Counted from the first letter of the stretch, positions 1 to 5,812 are shown. The stretch is DNA of 8,652 nt from an uncultured Eubacterium sp. (GCA_900547255.1 URGC01000100.1:1-8652); one strand, 5' to 3'. The notes: generated from the letters alone by a model not told the origin. Translations and numbers: made by a program.

Positions 1-386
1 GACTGAGGTTCAACACCATTCTGGGCATCAAATACACCTACAGCACCATCGAGTACTCTAAGTGAACGCTCAACCTCAACTGTGAAGTCAACGTGACCTG
101 GAGTATCAATAATGTTAATACGATACTCAGGCTTTGTCTTATCTGGCTTACCTTCTTTTTCAGGTGTCCAATGACATGTTGTAGCAGCTGAAGTAATTGT
201 GATACCTCTCTCCTGCTCCTGGGCCATCCAGTCCATAGTAGCAGTACCTTCATGAGTATCACCGATCTTGTGATTAACACCAGTATAATAAAGAATACGC
301 TCTGTTAATGTTGTCTTACCAGCATCAATATGAGCCATAATACCAATATTTCTGGTTCTCTCCAATGGATATTCTCTTCCAGCCAT
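1..386 (-). CDS. fusA: Elongation factor G, N-terminal part (cut by left window edge)
   Basis: Translational GTPase that drives tRNA-mRNA translocation on the ribosome and, with RRF, ribosome recycling; cytoplasmic. Only 128 codons of a roughly 700-residue protein are visible, with no stop before the edge. The start is ATG at 384-386, eight bases after an AGGAGG ribosome binding site (395-400). The visible part is the start of the G domain: P-loop AHIDAGKTT at residues 18-26, switch I/G2 RGITI at 60-64, switch II/G3 DTPGH at 94-98. All are intact. Residues 74-87, between G2 and G3, form a Lys/Pro/Glu-rich loop (TPEKEGKPDKTKPE) that looks longer than in the Bacillus subtilis protein as I remember it. 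The gene follows rpsG by 24 nt, the normal str-operon arrangement, so it is presumably co-transcribed from the rpsL promoter. Identification is secure; the truncation is an artefact of the window. Confidence 0.97.
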   Translation of the reverse strand, partial: MAGREYPLERTRNIGIMAHIDAGKTTLTERILYYTGVNHKIGDTHEGTATMDWMAQEQERGITITSAATTCHWTPEKEGKPDKTKPEYRINIIDTPGHVDFTVEVERSLRVLDGAVGVFDAQNGVEPQ

Positions 387-410
387 CGGTAATTCCTCCT
401 ATAATTATTA

Positions 411-881
411 TTAGAATCTGTAATGTGCGAAAGCCTTATTAGCTTCTGCCATCTTATGCATATCTTCTTTCTTCTTTACTGATGCACCTGTGTTGTTAGC
501 TGCATCAAGAATCTCATTAGCGAGTCTTTCTTCCATAGTCTTCTCGCCTCTTGCACGAGAGTATGCTGTCATCCAACGAAGTGCTAATGCCTGTCTTCTA
601 TCTGGCTTAACTTCGATAGGTACCTGATATGTGGCACCACCGATACGTCTAGCCTTAACCTCGAGAACTGGCATAATGTTGTTCATAGCCTCCTCAAAAA
701 CTTCAAGAGCTGGTCTCTCAGTCTTCTCAGCTACCTTGTCAAACGCTCCGTATACAATCTTCTGAGCTACTCCTCTCTTACCATCAAGCATAATGTTGTT
801 GATAAGCTTAGTAACCACCTTGTTGTTGTAAATAGGATCTGCTAATACATCTCTCTTCTGAGTATGTCCTTTACGTGGCAC
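411..881 (-). CDS. rpsG: 30S ribosomal protein S7
   Basis: Primary assembly protein of the 30S head; it binds the 3' major domain of 16S rRNA near the E site and is a known translational regulator of the str operon in E. coli. The protein has 156 residues, the usual bacterial length. Conserved family blocks are visible: the N-terminal MPRKGHTQKR, the beta-hairpin region VKARRIGGATYQVPIEV around residues 75-91, RGEKTMEERLANE at 111-123 and the C-terminal MAEANKAFAHYRF. The start is GTG (879-881), not ATG. It is fixed by the conserved MPRK N-terminus and by AAGGAGG at 890-896, eight bases upstream. It is second in the rpsL-rpsG-fusA operon, separated from rpsL by an unusually long 202-nt spacer and from fusA by 24 nt. 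The GTG start may modestly tune its translation. Confidence 0.98.
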   Translation of the reverse strand: MPRKGHTQKRDVLADPIYNNKVVTKLINNIMLDGKRGVAQKIVYGAFDKVAEKTERPALEVFEEAMNNIMPVLEVKARRIGGATYQVPIEVKPDRRQALALRWMTAYSRARGEKTMEERLANEILDAANNTGASVKKKEDMHKMAEANKAFAHYRF

Positions 882-1083
882 GGTTCTTCCCTCCTTAATA
901 ATTTCATTAAATCATCGGTACTCACAAATATCTTACCTTTTTCCACTAAATGGGATAATCGGCTGTGTTTCGTGCTTAAAGTTTATATTAAACCTGCAAC
1001 CTTGGTATTAATCCAACTCCGCACTGTTAAAATATTAATGTGAATATTTATTATATTACAGTTGCCAAACAGCTAAATATTAA
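882..1083 (-). other. Long rpsL-rpsG intercistronic spacer with dyads
   Basis: A 202-nt AT-rich spacer between two genes that are usually close together. Visible structure: an 8-bp perfect inverted repeat AATATTTA (1043-1050) / TAAATATT (1074-1081) with 23 nt between the arms; competing short dyads ACTGT (1023-1027) / ACAGT (1058-1062) and CAACT (1014-1018) / AGTTG (1060-1064) that share bases and so exclude each other; and a 7-bp hairpin at 979-995 with a 3-nt loop and one pair that is G-U only in minus-strand RNA. A TATAAT hexamer (minus strand, about 1050-1055) has no convincing -35. No credible ORF is present. In E. coli the equivalent spacer carries the S7 autoregulatory site; a similar role here is inference from position and length. 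Confidence 0.5.
890..896 (-). promoter_or_regulatory. Ribosome binding site of rpsG (supports GTG start)
   Basis: AAGGAGG on the minus strand, eight bases before GTG at 879-881. It supports the GTG codon as the real start, since no in-frame ATG lies nearby and the S7 N-terminus MPRK begins exactly there. Confidence 0.9.
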
Positions 1084-1503
1084 TTACTTAGCATCCTTTG
1101 GTCTCTTAGCACCGTACTTAGAACGGGCCTGTCTTCTCTTAGCTACACCTGCTGTATCAAGTGTACCTCTAACGATATGATATCTTGTACCTGGTAAGTC
1201 CTTTACTCTACCACCTCTGATAAGAACAACGCTGTGCTCCTGAAGGTTGTGACCCTCACCTGGAATATATGATGTTACTTCGATACCGTTTGAAAGACGT
1301 ACTCTGGCAATTTTTCTAAGAGCTGAGTTAGGCTTCTTAGGTGTTGCAGTCTTAACAGCTGTACAAACTCCTCTCTTCTGTGGAGCAGAGATATCTGTAG
1401 CCTTCTTCTGAAGTGAGTTATAACCCTTCTGAAGAGCTGGTGCTGTAGACTTCTTAACAGTTGACTTTCTACCCTGTCTTACTAACTGGTTAAATGTAGG
1501 CAT
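1084..1503 (-). CDS. rpsL: 30S ribosomal protein S12
   Basis: Decoding-centre protein of the 30S subunit that helps monitor codon-anticodon pairing. The start is ATG at 1501-1503, giving 139 residues beginning MPTFNQLVRQ, the family N-terminus. A start 14 codons upstream (1545) would add a non-conserved leader and swallow the ribosome binding site, so I reject it. The protein has the roughly 13-residue N-terminal insertion (around residues 26-40) common in Firmicutes relative to E. coli. Motifs: PQKRGVC at 41-47, PKKPNSALRK at 55-64, GEGHNLQEHSVV at 82-93, GGRVKDLPG at 97-105. The streptomycin-associated lysines, K56 (E. coli K43) and K101 (E. coli K88), are both wild type, so no S12-based resistance is predicted. 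It is the first gene of the str operon, about 105 nt downstream of the predicted transcription start. Confidence 0.98.
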   Translation of the reverse strand: MPTFNQLVRQGRKSTVKKSTAPALQKGYNSLQKKATDISAPQKRGVCTAVKTATPKKPNSALRKIARVRLSNGIEVTSYIPGEGHNLQEHSVVLIRGGRVKDLPGTRYHIVRGTLDTAGVAKRRQARSKYGAKRPKDAK

Positions 1504-1510
1504 TCTTTTT

Positions 1511-1519
1511 TCACCTCCC
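1511..1519 (-). promoter_or_regulatory. Ribosome binding site of rpsL (decides the start)
   Basis: GGGAGGTGA on the minus strand, a long match to the anti-Shine-Dalgarno end of 16S rRNA, seven bases before ATG 1501-1503. It rules out the longer ORF beginning at 1545. Confidence 0.93.
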
Positions 1520-1540
1520 GGAATTAGATTATATATGGGT

Positions 1541-1569
1541 TGCACGTTCAGTAATTCTGAACCTTTGCA
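1541..1569 (-). promoter_or_regulatory. Second hairpin in the rpsL leader
   Basis: GTTCAG / CTGAAC form a perfect 6-bp stem (1546-1551 with 1557-1562) around a 5-nt loop, extended by an outer TGC/GCA pairing (1541-1543 with 1567-1569) across a small asymmetric internal loop. It lies about 22 nt before the ribosome binding site. It could be a protein-binding or RNA-stability element; its function is unknown. Confidence 0.45.
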
Positions 1570-1572
1570 TTA

Positions 1573-1601
1573 AATAAGCGGACAAACTTTGCCCGCCTAT
1601 T
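1573..1601 (-). promoter_or_regulatory. 5'-terminal stem-loop of the rpsL leader
   Basis: A 13-bp stem (1573-1585 with 1589-1601) and 3-nt loop, read on the minus strand as AATAGGCGGGCAA - AGT - TTGTCCGCTTATT. Two pairs are G-U in minus-strand RNA but would be A-C mismatches in plus-strand RNA, which argues that the structure acts in the rpsL transcript. It begins about 7 nt after the predicted transcription start. It is followed by TATTTA rather than a U-run, so it is a poor terminator. It may be a 5' stability hairpin or part of a ribosomal-protein leader. Confidence 0.55.
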
Positions 1602-1614
1602 AACACGCTTAATC

Positions 1615-1643
1615 ATTATATCTACTAAAAAAATTGTTGTCAA
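1615..1643 (-). promoter_or_regulatory. Consensus sigma-A promoter of the str operon (rpsL-rpsG-fusA)
   Basis: Perfect -35 TTGACA (1638-1643), exact 17-bp spacer (1621-1637) and perfect -10 TATAAT (1615-1620), all on the minus strand. The predicted transcription start is near 1608, giving a leader of about 105 nt before rpsL. Such an unspoilt consensus fits the very high expression expected of ribosomal genes. Confidence 0.92.
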
Positions 1644-1653
1644 GCATATAACT

Positions 1654-1677
1654 AAAATATTTTCAAAATATTTTTAT
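1654..1677 (-). promoter_or_regulatory. A/T-rich upstream (UP-like) element
   Basis: Two tandem copies of AAAATATTTT (1654-1663 and 1665-1674) separated by one base, starting 10 bp upstream of the -35 hexamer. The nearer copy sits at about -46 to -55, where the alpha-CTD of RNA polymerase binds the distal UP subsite, and it resembles the A-tract/T-tract UP consensus. The same tandem repeat could fold as a weak A-U hairpin in RNA reading through from ddh. Confidence 0.5.
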
Positions 1678-1726
1678 CGCAAACATTGATTACTTTCTAT
1701 GTTACACAATCAGCCTTCTATTACAA

Positions 1727-2707
1727 TTAAAGAAGATGCGCTCTTAACTCCTCACCGCTTAATGGGCTTAAATAAGCTGGAGCAATATCAAATACTGTCT
1801 TGCAGCCTGTTGCGCCTTCATTATGTAATCTGTTAATTGCACGGGCATAAGCAACAATTACAGAGCCCGTGAATTCTGGATTGGAATCAAGCTTTAAGCT
1901 GTATTCAATAATGTGCTTATTCTCCTTGTTCCATCCTGTAACACCACTACGGAATACGAATCCGCCATGTGGGATTCCTTTATGGTTCTCATTAAATTCT
2001 TCCTCGCTGATAAAATGTACAGTTGTATCATAATCAGCAAAATAGTTAGGCATTGTCTTGATTTCGTTCTCAATTCTGGCAAGGTCTGCACCTTCCTCAG
2101 CTACAACAAAGCATTCTCTTGTGTGCTTCTGTCTTGTAGTAAGCTCTGGATTCTCGCCTGCACGAACTGCTCTTAAAGCTTCATCAACTGGGATTGTATA
2201 CTGTTTAGCATTCTTTACACCCTCAATTCTACGAACAGCATCTGAATGTCCCTGACTAACACCCTTGCCCCAGAATGTATAATCATTGCCCTCTGGAAGA
2301 ATGCAGTTAGCATAAAGTCTGTTAAGAGAGAACATACCTGGGTCCCATCCTGCTGAAATAAGAGCTATATGTCCATTTTCTTTAGCTGCTGCGTCAACTG
2401 CTGCATAATGAGCTGGAATATTAGCATGTGTATCAAAGCTGTCAATTACATTAAAATATTTTGCATACTCAGGAGTCTGTTTAGGAAGGTCTGTTGCACT
2501 TCCTCCGCATATGATAAGGACATCAATCTCATCCTTATGTGCCTGAATTTCATTAACACTATATACTGGAACACCATCTGTAAGAATCTTTACACTTGAT
2601 GGGTCACGTCTTGAAAATACTGCGCTCAGTGTAATATCACTGTTCTGTTTTATTGCGCACTCTACGCCCTTGGCAAGATTTCCATAACCTAAAATACCTA
2701 CTTTCAT
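1727..2707 (-). CDS. ddh: meso-diaminopimelate D-dehydrogenase
   Basis: NADPH-dependent enzyme (EC 1.4.1.16) that reductively aminates tetrahydrodipicolinate with ammonia to meso-2,6-diaminopimelate, the one-step shortcut of lysine and peptidoglycan-precursor synthesis; cytoplasmic. The 326 residues match the family length. Visible: the Rossmann dinucleotide motif GYGNLAKG at residues 7-14, SRR at 32-34 (typical NADP 2'-phosphate contact), GSATDLP at 69-75, DSFDTH at 89-94, SAGWDPGMFS at 118-127, WGKGVSQGHSDAVRR at 146-160, ECFVVAEEG at 198-206, MPNYF at 219-223 and PHGG at 246-249; these line up well with the Corynebacterium glutamicum enzyme from memory. ATG at 2705-2707 follows AAGGA (2715-2719) by seven bases. 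It is flanked by the ppdK terminator upstream and the str promoter downstream, so it seems monocistronic. I see no strong terminator after its stop. Confidence 0.95.
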   Translation of the reverse strand: MKVGILGYGNLAKGVECAIKQNSDITLSAVFSRRDPSSVKILTDGVPVYSVNEIQAHKDEIDVLIICGGSATDLPKQTPEYAKYFNVIDSFDTHANIPAHYAAVDAAAKENGHIALISAGWDPGMFSLNRLYANCILPEGNDYTFWGKGVSQGHSDAVRRIEGVKNAKQYTIPVDEALRAVRAGENPELTTRQKHTRECFVVAEEGADLARIENEIKTMPNYFADYDTTVHFISEEEFNENHKGIPHGGFVFRSGVTGWNKENKHIIEYSLKLDSNPEFTGSVIVAYARAINRLHNEGATGCKTVFDIAPAYLSPLSGEELRAHLL

Positions 2708-2749
2708 CTACATATCCTTCTTTCTGTCTAATAATTAAATCAACATTAT

Positions 2750-2755
2750 TTTATA
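2750..2755 (-). promoter_or_regulatory. Tentative -10 element of ddh
   Basis: TATAAA on the minus strand, about 43 nt before the ddh start codon. The best -35 partner 18 bp upstream, TTAGTG, is poor. A promoter must lie in this 130-nt stretch if the ppdK terminator is efficient, but the exact site is uncertain. Confidence 0.3.
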
Positions 2756-2770
2756 CTTAAATGCTTTCTT

Positions 2771-2798
2771 ATGCACTAATTTTTTTAAAATTTTGCAT
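2771..2798 (-). repeat. Imperfect dyad upstream of ddh
   Basis: ATGCA (2771-2775) and TGCAT (2794-2798), with inner arms AATTT (2778-2782) and AAATT (2788-2792), form a 28-nt imperfect palindrome immediately upstream of the tentative ddh -10. It is either an operator or chance in AT-rich DNA. I recognise no regulator for it. Confidence 0.3.
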
Positions 2799-2840
2799 TA
2801 TTTTCTTAATTTATTAAAGTTATTATCATGTTATACCCAC

Positions 2841-2876
2841 AAAATCCCCGGCTTACATCTTTTGTAAACCGGGGAT
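2841..2876 (-). terminator. Intrinsic terminator of ppdK
   Basis: A 13-bp stem (2844-2856 with 2864-2876) with a CCCCGG/CCGGGG core and a 7-nt loop, begins 22 nt after the ppdK stop and runs into TTTT on the minus strand. One pair is G-U only in minus-strand RNA, supporting the orientation. The U-run is short (four), so some read-through to ddh is possible. Confidence 0.85.
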
Positions 2877-2898
2877 AATTCTTATTAATCATATCTGA

Positions 2899-5763
2899 TT
2901 AATTAGTTGTTTTATTTTCTTCATAAGCTTTCTTAGCTTCATTGATACCAGCCTTAAGTCCTACATAACCAGCCTTTGCTACCTCTTTACCGACTTTAGC
3001 GGCTTCCTTGCCAAACTTAACAGCTTCTTTAGCTACCTCTTTACCAACCTTGGCTGCCTCTGTTGCTGCCTGTTTTGCCTTTTCCTTTAATTCATCAGTA
3101 TCAATTCCGTCCTTCTCGCCAGTCTGCTTTACATCACCGTAAGTAATGGCTGCCTGCGCAGCAGCAAGTCTTGCAATTGGAACTCTGAATGGTGAACAGC
3201 TTACATAATTAAGTCCTGTCTTATGGCAGAATTCAATTGAGCTTGGATCTCCACCATGCTCACCACATATTCCGCATTTGAGTTCTGGACGTGTGCCTCT
3301 GCCCTTCTTAACTGCCATCTCAACTAACTGTCCAACACCTGTCTGATCAAGTCTTGCGAATGGGTCTGACTCATATATCTTTGCCTTATAATATGAATCA
3401 AGGAATTTACCAGCATCATCTCTTGAGAATCCAAATGTCATCTGTGTAAGGTCATTCGTACCAAATGAGAAGAATTCAGCTTCCTTAGCTATCTGGTCTG
3501 CTGTAAGAGCCGCTCTTGGTATCTCAATCATAGTACCGATGTGATACTGTATGTCAGAAGATTTCTCTGCTTTAACCTTCTCCGCTGTCTCAACAACAAT
3601 ATCCTTAACATACTTTAATTCCTTAACTTCTCCAACAAGAGGAATCATTATCTCTGGAACTATTGTGTATCCCTTCTCTGCACTTACCTCAATAGCTGCT
3701 TCCATAACAGCTCTTGTCTGCATTCTTGCTATCTCTGGATATGTTACAGAAAGACGGCAGCCTCTGTGTCCCATCATTGGATTGAATTCGTGAAGAGCAT
3801 CACATTTCTGGTGTACTTCTTCGACTGTAATTCCCATATCTGCTGCAAGTGCCTTAATGTCTTCCTCATCTGTTGGAACGAACTCATGAAGAGGTGGATC
3901 GAGATATCTTACAGTCATTGGTCTTCCTTCAAGTGCTTCATACATTGCCTTAAAGTCTGCTTTCTGGAATTCTCCGATTGCCTTTAATGCCTCTTCTCTC
4001 TGTTCTACGCTGTCTGAAAGAATCATTCTTCTGAACTTAGGTATTCTGTCCTCACCAAAGAACATGTGCTCTGTTCTGCAAAGACCAATTCCCTCTGCAC
4101 CAAGCTCAACAGCCTTCTTAGTATCTGCTGGTGTATCTGCATTAGTTCTTACGCCAAGCTTTCTATACTTATCTGCAAGTGCCATTATTCTTCCAAAGTC
4201 TCCTGATACATCAGGATCTTTAGTTGCTATATCGCCCTTGTATATATTACCCGTTGTTCCATCAAGTGATATATAATCTCCCTCATGGAATGTATAACCG
4301 CCAAGCTCAAACCACTTTTCTTCTTCGCTTATCTTGATGTCTCCGCATCCTGATACACAGCATGTTCCCATTCCTCTTGCAACAACGGCTGCATGTGATG
4401 TCATACCGCCTCTGACTGTAAGGATACCCTGTGCAGCCTTCATTCCCTCGATATCTTCTGGAGATGTCTCAAGTCTTACAAGGATAACTCTCTCATTCTT
4501 GCCGCCCTTACCAAGTGCCTTGGCATCCTCTGCTGTGAAGCATACCTTACCTGCGGCAGCTCCCGGTGAAGCTGGTAATGCCTTGCCAATAACTTCGCCA
4601 TCTGCAAGTGCCTTAGGGTCAAATACTGGATGAAGTACCTGGTCAAGTGATTTGGCATCTATTCTAAGTACTGCCTCCTCCTCTGTTATCTGTCCTTCAT
4701 CAATAAGGTCACAAGCTATCTTTAAAGCAGCATGCGCTGTTCTCTTACCATTACGTGTCTGTAAGAAATAGAGCTTTCCTTCTTCGATTGTGAACTCCAT
4801 ATCCTGCATATCATGGAAATGATTCTCAAGTTTCATGGCAAGCTCCATGAATTCCTTGTAGCATTCTGGCAGGTCGTTCTCAAGCTGTGATATAGGCTGT
4901 GGTGTTCTTACACCTGCAACTACATCCTCACCCTGAGCATTTATAAGATACTCGCCATAGATGCCTTTTTCTCCTGTTGATGGGTTACGTGTAAATGCAA
5001 CTCCTGTACCTGATGTCTCCCCTTTATTTCCGAATACCATTGTCTGTACATTAACAGCCGTTCCCCAATCTCCTGGTATATCGTTATCCCTTCTATATAC
5101 GATTGCTCTTGGATTATCCCATGATCTGAATACTGCTTTCACAGCTCCCATAAGCTGTTCGCGTGGATTCTGTGGGAATTCCTCTCCATGCATTGCATCT
5201 TTATAGACCTGCTTAAATCTCTCTGCAAGTTCCTTAAGATCATCTGCATCAAGCTCTGTGTCATATTTAACGCCTTTAGCTTCCTTCATCTCATCGATAA
5301 TCTTCTCGAAGAATGACTTAGGCACTTCCATTACGACATCTGAATACATCTGAATAAATCTTCTGTATGAATCATATGCAAATCTAGGATTACCTGTCTT
5401 CTTGGCAAATCCTTCAACTGCCACATCATTAAGTCCAAGATTAAGAATTGTATCCATCATGCCCGGCATGGAAGCTCTTGCACCAGATCTTACCGATACA
5501 AGCAGTGGATCCTGTGTATCACCAAACTTCTTATTGTTGACTTCCTCCAGCCACTTGAGTGCTTCAAATATCTGTTCCTTTATCTCATCTGATATCTCTT
5601 TACCCTTGGCATAATAATCTGTACACGCTTCTGTTGTTACTGTAAATCCCTGTGGTATAGGCATTCCCAATCCTGTCATCTCTGCAAGATTGCATCCCTT
5701 GCCGCCGAGCAGGTTACGCATTGATGCATTGCCCTCGTTAAATAAATAAACCCATTTAGCCAT
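2899..5763 (-). CDS. ppdK: Pyruvate, phosphate dikinase with Ala/Lys-rich C-terminal extension
   Basis: Interconverts PEP + AMP + PPi and pyruvate + ATP + Pi (EC 2.7.9.1); in anaerobes it serves PPi-linked glycolysis or gluconeogenesis in the cytoplasm. It has 954 residues; the usual enzyme has about 874. Nucleotide-binding domain (about 1-340): K22, R92, D321, E323, Q335 are present. Swivelling phosphohistidine domain (about 390-510): GGMTSHAAV with catalytic H457 (codon 4393-4395). C-terminal PEP/pyruvate TIM barrel (about 530-873): R563, R619, E747, N770, D771 and CGICGEHGG with the general acid C833. The core ends at RLAAAQAAI (873), where the C. symbiosum enzyme ends. Residues 874-954 are an added repetitive helical tail. 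ATG at 5761-5763 follows AAGGAGG (5769-5775) by five bases. It has its own promoter with a Rex-like operator and its own terminator, so it is a single-gene unit between rpoC and ddh. Confidence 0.97.
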   Translation of the reverse strand: MAKWVYLFNEGNASMRNLLGGKGCNLAEMTGLGMPIPQGFTVTTEACTDYYAKGKEISDEIKEQIFEALKWLEEVNNKKFGDTQDPLLVSVRSGARASMPGMMDTILNLGLNDVAVEGFAKKTGNPRFAYDSYRRFIQMYSDVVMEVPKSFFEKIIDEMKEAKGVKYDTELDADDLKELAERFKQVYKDAMHGEEFPQNPREQLMGAVKAVFRSWDNPRAIVYRRDNDIPGDWGTAVNVQTMVFGNKGETSGTGVAFTRNPSTGEKGIYGEYLINAQGEDVVAGVRTPQPISQLENDLPECYKEFMELAMKLENHFHDMQDMEFTIEEGKLYFLQTRNGKRTAHAALKIACDLIDEGQITEEEAVLRIDAKSLDQVLHPVFDPKALADGEVIGKALPASPGAAAGKVCFTAEDAKALGKGGKNERVILVRLETSPEDIEGMKAAQGILTVRGGMTSHAAVVARGMGTCCVSGCGDIKISEEEKWFELGGYTFHEGDYISLDGTTGNIYKGDIATKDPDVSGDFGRIMALADKYRKLGVRTNADTPADTKKAVELGAEGIGLCRTEHMFFGEDRIPKFRRMILSDSVEQREEALKAIGEFQKADFKAMYEALEGRPMTVRYLDPPLHEFVPTDEEDIKALAADMGITVEEVHQKCDALHEFNPMMGHRGCRLSVTYPEIARMQTRAVMEAAIEVSAEKGYTIVPEIMIPLVGEVKELKYVKDIVVETAEKVKAEKSSDIQYHIGTMIEIPRAALTADQIAKEAEFFSFGTNDLTQMTFGFSRDDAGKFLDSYYKAKIYESDPFARLDQTGVGQLVEMAVKKGRGTRPELKCGICGEHGGDPSSIEFCHKTGLNYVSCSPFRVPIARLAAAQAAITYGDVKQTGEKDGIDTDELKEKAKQAATEAAKVGKEVAKEAVKFGKEAAKVGKEVAKAGYVGLKAGINEAKKAYEENKTTN
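2902..3144 (-). other. PPDK C-terminal extension, 81 residues, repetitive helix
   Basis: Residues 874-954 follow the normal PPDK end. After a short linker with acidic residues (to about residue 893), the tail is Ala/Lys/Glu/Gly/Val-rich. AAKVGKEVAK occurs twice, 18 residues apart, with a related AVKFGKE between. Spacing of 11 and 7 residues fits alpha-helical periodicity and predicts a long amphipathic or cationic helix. The repeat shows in the DNA: the 14-mer GCTACCTCTTTACC (plus strand) occurs at 2978-2991 and 3032-3045, exactly 54 nt apart, so the tail probably grew by in-frame duplication. No known domain is recognised; the helical 11/7 pattern is reminiscent of membrane-surface or coat-type amphipathic helices. 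Confidence 0.7.
2978..3045. repeat. 54-nt-offset direct repeat within the ppdK tail
   Basis: GCTACCTCTTTACC is perfect at 2978-2991 and 3032-3045; the following bases (CGACTTTAGCGGC versus AACCTTGGCTGCC) are related but diverged. The offset is 18 codons, so copy-number change here would keep the ppdK frame. Confidence 0.8.
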
Positions 5764-5774
5764 AAGCTCCTCCT

Positions 5775-5788
5775 TATATATATATATA
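5775..5788. repeat. (TA)7 dinucleotide tract before the ppdK ribosome binding site
   Basis: Seven TA units abut the AAGGAGG ribosome binding site of ppdK within its leader. The tract would give an unstructured A/U-rich entry region; as a dinucleotide repeat it could also vary in length. Confidence 0.75.
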
Positions 5789-5812
5789 ATTGTATTACTT
5801 ACGATTTAGATA

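Noticed and set aside
38..280. 80-codon minus-strand ORF in the left-edge region
   Set aside because: It is a frame shadow of fusA; the EF-G frame with intact G motifs runs through the same bases.
827..910. 27-codon GTG-start ORF overlapping the rpsG start in another frame
   Set aside because: Its AAGGTAAG ribosome binding site is weak and its translation resembles nothing; most likely chance, though it could be tested as a leader peptide.
1024..1041. A second Rex-like sequence in the rpsL-rpsG spacer (CTGTTAA-N4-TTAATGT)
   Set aside because: Only one half-site resembles the consensus; the other arm fails at three positions and the site is not at a promoter.
1050..1055. TATAAT hexamer in the rpsL-rpsG spacer as an internal promoter
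   Set aside because: No acceptable -35 lies 16-18 bp upstream and the region is AT-rich, so the hexamer is expected by chance.
1504..1545. Longer rpsL ORF starting at 1545 (14 extra N-terminal residues)
   Set aside because: It lacks a ribosome binding site, is not part of conserved S12, and contains the strong GGGAGGTGA site that serves ATG 1503.
1573..1601. rpsL leader hairpin as an intrinsic terminator of ddh
   Set aside because: The stem is strong but it is not followed by a U-run, and it lies downstream of the rpsL promoter.
2708..2840. Lysine riboswitch upstream of ddh
   Set aside because: The gap is far too short and AT-rich for the lysine aptamer, and none of its conserved helices are apparent.
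4334..4633. 99-codon plus-strand ORF opposite ppdK, and similar plus-strand ORFs opposite rpoC
   Set aside because: Antisense shadows of strongly conserved coding frames, with low-complexity translations and no ribosome binding sites or neighbours to support them.
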